DNA from: Theobroma cacao
Taxonomy: Eukaryota > Streptophyta > Magnoliopsida > Malvales > Malvaceae
Assembly (NCBI RefSeq): GCF_000208745.1
Contig: NC_030853.1
Coordinates: 13,495,465 to 13,559,464 of the forward strand
DNA length: 64,000 bases
Direction of reading: 5' to 3'
The notes below the pieces were generated by a model. The model saw nothing but the letters and a program-made list of their open reading frames with translations, had not been told where the DNA came from and ran no database searches. Below, in pieces: positions 57,880-64,000 of the stretch; positions within the stretch are counted from its first letter, which is position 1; each line of letters opens with the position of its first letter. The translations under genes and the position numbers were made by a program.

Positions 57880-59307
57880 TGATAACTCTATGATATAGAG
57901 TTATTTGAGTTCAATTTTGATAGTAATTTAGCTTGGTTCTTGTAATAATGCACAAAAATTAGTAGATTTTATTTAATTATTTTAAATTAGTTATTTTATA
58001 TGAGTTAATCTAATCATGGTTGATTTTATGCTTAATTTGGTGTTAATGTGGTTAAGATAGGTTGTTACTAATTTATTTGTGCTTTGTAGGTATTTGATAA
58101 AAGAATAATTTTAGTGAAAGAAAGAGAGCAATTTCAAGGTGCAGACTTCCACCAAAAATGTTTTGGTATTCTTGCCATAACTCTCTCTACAGAGCTCCAA
58201 ATGAAGCGATTCTTTGACCATTGGAAATATAAGAGACAAAGATACAACTTTCATGTTTACCACTTCACCCAGTTTGGCATGAAAGATGGTTAAAAATCTT
58301 GTCAAATTTGACACCCTGCAATAGTCCTAGAGCAATTATGATTTTTGTTAATAATTGGGCAAAGTTGCGACTCACATAGTTTGATGAGGAAATCCACGCT
58401 GAAATTGACTTCTTTCCCCACCCAACTTGACCTAACTTCAAAGCCTATAAAAACAACATTTCGAAGGACTTAAAAAAATGGAGAAACATCAGATTGAAAG
58501 TTGAAAGTCAAGCTACAAAGTCATTGAAGTTGAGAAGATTTTGAAGGATTCAAAAAGACTTGAAAGATCAAGATTATAATTCTTGAGTTTTATCTGTTTT
58601 ATTATTATTTTATTTTCTTTGTTTGTTTTTATTATTTAAACTTTATTCAATGATGATGTATGACTTAATGGGAAACTAAATTTTTTATCTAAGATTATGA
58701 TTGAACTCATTATGTAGTCTGAATTATTTATCTATCTTTTGGTTATGTTTGATAGATTTAGGTTGTTTATTTTATTCTGTTCTTAATACTCCTAATTTCC
58801 TGATCACCAATTAGATTGAATTGGAAACCTTGGTTAAAGCTTGACGAAGGAGATTTAGGTAGACCTTAAATAGAATAGCTTATGATCGTATACACTTAGT
58901 TGATTAAGTGGTTTGATTTGCATATGGGTAGATATACACTTATAATCCATACATAGCCAGGATTGGAGTACAAACTTAATGAATCTTTCTTCAATTTAGT
59001 TTGCATAGACATATAGCAAATTAATTGGGAGAGGTATTTTTATGAGAAACTCGATAAAGACTTGTAAATAATTTAGGAGTCTAGGTTAGCAACTTAATCC
59101 ATTAAATTGAGTTAAGAGAGAGAGACAATAATCAGATGAAGTATTGAAGGACATCATAATCTTAGGTCTGGTTGTTTGAATAAAATTAGGGTGTTAATTT
59201 TAGTAGTTAATAGTAGGAATTAAAATAATTCTCCATGGGAACGATACTCTATTTGTTACTATACTACTTGTTAACGATATGTGCACTTGCATGAGAAATC
59301 AACAATA
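57880..59307 (+). mobile_element. ATH-1 3' LTR, 1428 bp
   Basis: Partner of the 5' LTR; ends 'gaaatcaacaata' followed by GAGAT. The shared module lies at 58177-58260. The minus frame at 58111-58314 is a chance reading across that module. Confidence 0.9.
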
Positions 59308-60101
59308 GAGATCAAAAGGCACCATGGAGATTACAAACAAAGCTTGAAGACGATGTTTGTGTAAAATCCCTTAGGAAATTGATCAACTAATTTCCTTAGT
59401 GGCTAGAGGAAATTAAAATTAGTAAAGTCCATAATCATCTTAGTAGTTGGCATGAGATAGATTTATTTTTCAGTATATATATATGATATATGTGAAATGC
59501 GATAAATGCTATGTAAGTCAACAACATCAAATCAATGAGATCTTAATTAATGATTTAATAATTAAAAATCCCTCATTAATATATTGAGTCAAAAAGTTAT
59601 CTTTCACCATATAACAAAATAACAAGGCTACTTTTTTAATTTGAGGCTTGTTGAGTCACTAATGGCCAAACTTTTACACGAGTACGTTTGAGTTATTGGT
59701 GAATCTTACTCAACTAGTGCCATCTTGTCTGGATGTGTCACACATGACTGCATAGTATTAGAGGCATCGTTAAAGAAAATGTATATGATACATTCAGACA
59801 AGGCGTTGTCACCTAACTGATCTAGGAGTTGTATAAGATACAATTAGTAAACTAAGTTACCTACCTAATTAGTTTCATTATGGATTGTTGAGTCACTCAA
59901 CGTCAAGGTGGGATGAAAAGGGTCTTAGCTCGATAAGAAGTTTAAAGGTTAAATTTCTCGAAATAGTAGATGAGGGCTATTATTTTGATAAAATATTGAG
60001 AATAATCATATAAGATTCTAAAACCTTGTCCTTATGATTATAATATTTATGTTAATGACTAATAATCATAAATATTTGTTTATATAGGATATAAATCTAT
60101 C
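59308..60101 (+). mobile_element. COP-4 leader, non-coding
   Basis: About 0.8 kb without a gene directly upstream of a copia gag ATG at 60102. A PBS was not found, so the LTR-leader border is unknown. Confidence 0.5.
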
Positions 60102-60388
60102 ATGGCGACTAGTTTGTCACTTAGAAGCATACTTAATGCAAGCAAGTTGACAGGTTTAAATTTCATTAACTAGTTTCACAATATCAAGATTGTCTTGAAA
60201 TAAGAGAAAAAGGCTTATGTCCCAGATGTCTTGTTCTTGAGGAACCTAGCAATGATGCAACAAATGAGGAAAAGGAGGCCTATAGAGTTTATATAGATGA
60301 TCTTGATCAAGCCACATGTGTGATGTTAGCTAGTATGGCTCCAGATCTTCAAAAGCAACATGAAGCTATGAATGCTCTATATATTATT
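60102..60388 (+). pseudogene. COP-4 gag N-terminus (Ty1/copia), truncated and shifted
   Basis: From ATG at 60102 the reading is M-A-T-S-L-S-L-R-S-I-L-N-A-S-K-L-T-G-L-N-F, the typical start of plant copia gag. Stops follow at the position of a conserved Trp and of a Gln/Arg. After a frame change near 60235 the reading continues E-E-K-E-A-Y, D-D-L-D-Q-A-T-C-V-M-L-A-S-M and L-Q-K-Q-H-E-A-M-N-A. That covers the DUF4219-like start and the beginning of the capsid domain. It is cut by the LARD-3 LTR at 60389. The family resembles COP-3, though the two fragments do not overlap, so they cannot be compared directly. Confidence 0.8.
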
Positions 60389-63300
60389 GTAATACCATGT
60401 ACTTTGATATGGTGTTTAATAAAGATTATCGGATGCCAATTGAAGTTAATTAAAATGTTTAAAAATGATGGAAGATGAAAGGAATAGTTTGGGATAAAAT
60501 ATTCCACATGCATGGAAATAATAATAAAATAATAATATTTTTATTGGAGAAGAAATTGTGAGATAAAAAGTGATTCGGAAGTCAATTGAGGCATAATAAG
60601 GTCTTTTGGGTACCAAGGAGACAAAAGGAGACAAAAAGAAATTTTTTAAATAAAATAATATTTTATTAATAAAATAATATTAAAATATTAATATTTTTTT
60701 TAGTATCAAAATTTTTCATGAAGGAGTATATGGTCAATATAAGTGGGGGAGAAGAGGTATAAGAAAATTTCGGAGAAAAATGACGTTAATGGGACCACGT
60801 GTCTTTATTAAATAAAAATAGAGCGGGTAAATAAATATTTTAAATATTTTGGGAACATCGTGTTGGAGTACAAACTTTATACTTCACTTGTACATGTGTA
60901 GAAGAAGATAATAGAAGGAAATTGGAGTTAAATGAGTGTTGGGAGGACTAAATTAAAAAGGGAAGAAACTTGGAGGGCAAAATAGTAATTTTACACAAAG
61001 TTTGGACAAAGCTTCCAAAGAAAGCTTTGACTCTCATCTTTATCAGCCTAAAACAATCCTTATCTCCTCCAGCAAGATATTTCTTCTCCTTCTTGAAGCT
61101 TCCAATGCCATTTCCATGTCAAGTTCATGAGAATCAAAATTTTTTCATGTGATGTTCCTTGTTTCTTCTCATTTCCTTTCTCTTCTTGCTTCTTTTTTCT
61201 CCCAACTTCTTAAGCATTAAAGTTACAACTTCTAACCCCAATTTCCAGCACATACAAACCCTAGGAGAAGAAGAAAGAAAAGGAGAGAAAGGAAGAAAAA
61301 GCTTGGTTTTGGTGATTCAAGAAGGAACGGTAAGAATTCTTGTTTTTGGCTTGAGTAGTCTTTGAAAATGAGTTAGTGACTTAGAGAGATGTCTTCTGGT
61401 AGTAAAGATTGGATTGATTGGAGAAAAATTGGTAACATGTAAGCCAATAAACCCATGGGTACATGAAGTTCTCAAAGTGGAAGAGGAAAACGGTAAGCTT
61501 AACACTATGTTTTAAAGCCTACGGTTAGTTGAATATTGTGAGGAATTATGGTTGTTGAAAAGAGCTATTTGCCTAAGCTAGTTGAAAATTATTAAGATTG
61601 TATGGCATGTTGTTTGAAAGAAATGAAAAAAGAATATTGTGGATGGAGGATTGAGAAACAAAGTATTGAAAGTTAGATAGATAATGATGCATGTAAACTA
61701 GGAAATAATCGAGTGAAAGTGAGAATGATTGTTGCTGCCATATATGTGGATTATGCGTGGAAATATAAGATGGATTTGGGCGAAAATTATTTAGAATGGT
61801 TGAAGTAGGCACATGACATCATAAATAAGCTGCCGATGATATAATCTAAGGAATTATGTAAGCAATGGATATAAGTAATTTTAGAAAAAAATATATTAAG
61901 ATGTGAGTTAATTGAAGATGGTTTCATGATAGGATGAAAACTATAAATTTGAGCAAGGATTAATTGATTGAAGTGCTGCCCGTATACGTATATAATTAAA
62001 TATATTGAGCTCGTATTATTGTTAGGAAGTGCAAAGATAAGGTTAAAGTACTGTGGTGGCGTGCCGGAGTAAACAATGAGTGATCGGCCAGTGAAAATAA
62101 TCAGAGACACCTCCGATCAAATAGTGATGTAATATCCCGCTATTGTAAGGTGAGTGAACTTGCATTTCCAAATTTTTTGGGGAAATGTTTACATGTTTCA
62201 ATGAATCATTTGGAAATTTTATCGATTTTGCTTTAAAATTGCCTAGGAACAAGCCCTTGATAAAATATTTGATGTTGTGAAATGTGAAATGTGTAAAAAG
62301 ATGAATCCATATGTTTTTGTATAATGTTGATATATATATATATACTATGTCATAAATGGTACCATTGTGTGATAATTGTAACCGTGCATGTGCTGAGTGG
62401 GCAGTGCACATGCCAGTTGAATGATAATGTTGTGATAATTGTAACCGTGCATGTACGGAGTGGGCAGTGCACATGCGGGTTGAATGACAATGTCGTGATA
62501 ATTACAACCATGGATGTGCAGAGTGGGCAATGCACATGCCGGTAATGATGCACATGAGTTCGGTGAGATGGGGTGTCAGGTTATGTGCACGATGTGGGGG
62601 GATGCACATGAGCCGGGTGAGGTGATGGTGGTGTATGTGCTTATATATATATTTTTTATATAGAGATGTTTGAATTTAATATGTGATTGCATTGACTATT
62701 GAAAACTAGAGTATTGTCAATGTGTTCAATTTAATGTGCAATGTGGCATGAGTGAAATTTTCCAGATGGTAGTGAAAGCCCCTTAGATTTTATTTGGATA
62801 GAATTTCGTTATAGCGAGAATGCCTTTTCGCTGCGGTGAGAGTCAATCTATTATGCTTAATTGGCTTGAATTCTACTAAAGTTTTCACTCTTTAACTTTT
62901 GTGGTTCATGGATCCTTCATCATCGAGTGATTGAACAACCAAGGGTTAGAAATGAGGGGTTTTAATAAGAGTTAAATTAAATTTCATTGTTTTTTGACTT
63001 AAGTGCAGCATGATTTCTAAACTTTCCTTAACGTCACTTGTTCCCTTCCTTGTTCACTCACTGGGTTTATACTCACCGTTTTCAACTTCATGTTTTAGGT
63101 TTTCTTGAGTCAAAGGTGATTGGACCATAAGACGAGGTGCTCCTCCCTATCCATTGCTCGGTAGGTTTACCATGACATTAAATATTAGCAACCATGCCCA
63201 GAGTCACTCCGCTGATGGTCAAGTTTTAATTATGTGTATATGACTACTTGATGTGAAATGCTGAGATTCACTAGTCAAATTATATGTATGTATATAATGG

Positions 63301-63497
63301 TTCATGATGCCATTATGAATACATGACTGGGTTTAATGAGTTGTTTTCAAAAGAGTTGTAATTAAGCGTTATGAATTTCGGATTCTAAAGGAATATGGAT
63401 CAATGTATAGGATCATGTAAGTAGGCTTGCTTGGGCTTAGTGGGCTGAGCCCATTGGTCCCTTGAGCCGGTCATGGCCCAAAATTTGGGCTGTGACA
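60389..63497 (+). mobile_element. LARD-3 5' LTR (class 1 variant), about 3.1 kb
   Basis: Starts TGTAATACC (compare LARD-2 TGTAGTACC) and ends GGGCTGTGACA, followed by a PBS. The second half (from about 62148, 'gtgagtgaacttgcat') follows the TEK-1 LTR from 22596, while the first half is largely its own. It contains a donor-like ACG|GTAAGA at 61330, an acceptor-like 'tgttttag' ending 63098, three 63-bp tandem repeats (62369-62542), a run with 'gatgcacatgag' at about 62547 and 62601, and decayed palindromes near 62804-62845. The frames at 60970-61365 and 62043-62553 are shadows in leader and repeat. Confidence 0.8.
62369..62542 (+). repeat. 63-bp tandem repeat, about 2.8 units
   Basis: Units start at 62369, 62432 and 62495 with 'gtgataatt'. 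Because 63 is a multiple of three, open frames appear on both strands, none of them gene-like. Each unit has an internal near-palindrome 'tgcacatgc' / 'gcatgtgc'. Confidence 0.95.
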
Positions 63498-63501
63498 ATG
63501 T

Positions 63502-63513
63502 TGGTATCAAAGC
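63502..63513 (+). other. LARD-3 primer-binding site 1
   Basis: TGGTATCAAAGC, 4 nt after the LTR end TGTGACA. Confidence 0.85.
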
Positions 63514-63711
63514 AAAGGGTTTAACCCGATCCTTGGGAACTCTCGCATGTGAACAGTGGTGAAGCGTGACTCTTCGCCTAGGGGCTTGTAGAGAGGGTTG
63601 CCTCCCACGAGTAGTTTGATAGGTACCCTTTGTTGCCACCATTGAAGGAGGAAAGGGCTACTTGTAGAGAGGGTCGTCCCCTATGAGTGGAGCCGCCCCT
63701 AGTGACAATTG

Positions 63712-63723
63712 TGGTATCAGAGC
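63712..63723 (+). other. LARD-3 second PBS-like site
   Basis: TGGTATCAGAGC, a perfect match to the plant iMet-type PBS, preceded by 'gtgacaattg' like an LTR end. It lies 210 nt after the first site. Confidence 0.8.
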
Positions 63724-64000
63724 TATAGGTTTAGTTGAATCCTAAGGATTCCTGTCTGGTTAGCGAAGATGTTGGAGTCCGTGTAGAGTCTTGTCCTTGG
63801 ATTATGGGTGCACAACACAAGTCAAGGACGGTAGGCTACTTGGGCCCCTACTTCATTAGAAACCTACCTGTTCTTATTATGTCTAGATGGATGAGTAATT
63901 TATACTTGGTTGCGTATAGGTGGAGGTACATCGGTTGCTCACCCCATGACTAGAAAGGATGGTAGTTCCGATACCTCTTATAGTACTAGCAAGGGATCGC

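Larger units (their letters stand above)
53550..59307 (+). mobile_element. ATH-1: gag-only Athila-like Ty3/gypsy element, 5758 bp
   Basis: 5' LTR 53550-55044, PBS 55051-55068, broken gag, a long non-coding stretch, a polypurine tract 57866-57879 and 3' LTR 57880-59307. The perfect GAGAT duplication supports the ends TGATAAC...AACA. Athila identity rests on the tRNA-Asp-type PBS and on gag motifs. Autonomous Athila elements exceed 10 kb with pol and an env-like frame; here both are missing. Confidence 0.88.
63498..64000 (+). mobile_element. LARD-3 interior start
   Basis: The first 500 bases after the LTR, continuing beyond the window. The part after the second PBS ('gctataggtttagttgaatcctaaggattc') matches the LARD-2 interior just after its PBS (reverse complement of about 35230-35265). 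Earlier, two similar blocks 'cttgtagagagggt.g.c.ccc' (63588 and 63661) suggest a local duplication. No gene. Confidence 0.7.

Noticed and set aside
62043..62553. Several overlapping open frames of 61-143 codons on both strands
   Set aside because: They arise from the 63-bp repeat, whose length is a multiple of three, so all frames stay open; no gene-like composition or motif.
63400..63953. Frames of 80 and 72 codons at the right edge
   Set aside because: They cross the LTR end, PBS and non-coding leader of LARD-3; no motif supports translation.

Overview
The window looks like plant nuclear heterochromatin, most likely from a dicot-like angiosperm. It is AT-rich and consists almost wholly of LTR retrotransposons. 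Evidence is the initiator-tRNA-Met-type primer-binding sites (TGGTATCARAGC), Tekay/Del-like integrase plus chromodomain, an Athila-type gag with a tRNA-Asp-type primer site, and several plant Ty1/copia gag remnants. I see no convincing host gene, rRNA, tRNA or CRISPR array. The coding pieces are all retrotransposon fragments and all are broken.

Layout, left to right (names are mine). L0 (1-975, minus) is the end of a class-1 LTR sitting inside the 5' LTR of LARD-1 (976-10431, plus), an element with a non-coding interior. LARD-1 in turn lies inside the pol gene of TEK-1, a Tekay-like Ty3/gypsy element (pol 19835-21526, 3' LTR 21571-24063, plus). COP-1 (10439-19834, minus) is a complete gag-only copia-like element with a perfect 5-bp target duplication; it landed at the LARD-1/TEK-1 junction. 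TEK-1 itself interrupts the gag of COP-2 (minus). The COP-2 leader is further split by solo-1 (24490-27456) and by LARD-2 (28933-37812, minus), and its 5' LTR lies at 38023-40166. COP-2 sits in the gag of COP-3 (plus; gag tail 40168-40290, putative 3' LTR from 43264), which also carries solo-2 (41291-42709, minus). TEK-2 (46261-53001) is an LTR-gag-LTR derivative with an assembly gap and a nested inverted LTR. ATH-1 (53550-59307) is a gag-only Athila-like element with a perfect target duplication inside COP-4, whose gag start (60102-60388) is cut by LARD-3 (60389 to the window end).

How the parts relate. Most complete elements are non-autonomous: COP-1 and ATH-1 keep gag only, and LARD-1, LARD-2 and LARD-3 keep ends and a conserved non-coding interior. 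They would need reverse transcriptase and integrase from autonomous relatives, of which TEK-1 is a decayed representative. Two LTR classes occur. Class 1 is TEK-1, LARD-2, LARD-3 and L0. Class 2 (TGTCAAGCC...GTGACA) is LARD-1, solo-1 and TEK-2. Yet LARD-1 and LARD-2 share their interior.

The most interesting signals are: LARD interiors shared between different LTR classes; splice-site-like pairs conserved inside the LTRs; a CTGCAG-centred palindrome array in class-1 LTRs; and a non-coding block of about 85 bp shared by Athila-type and Tekay-type LTRs in opposite orientation. All homology statements are by-eye comparisons within the window plus recognition of family motifs; no search was run.
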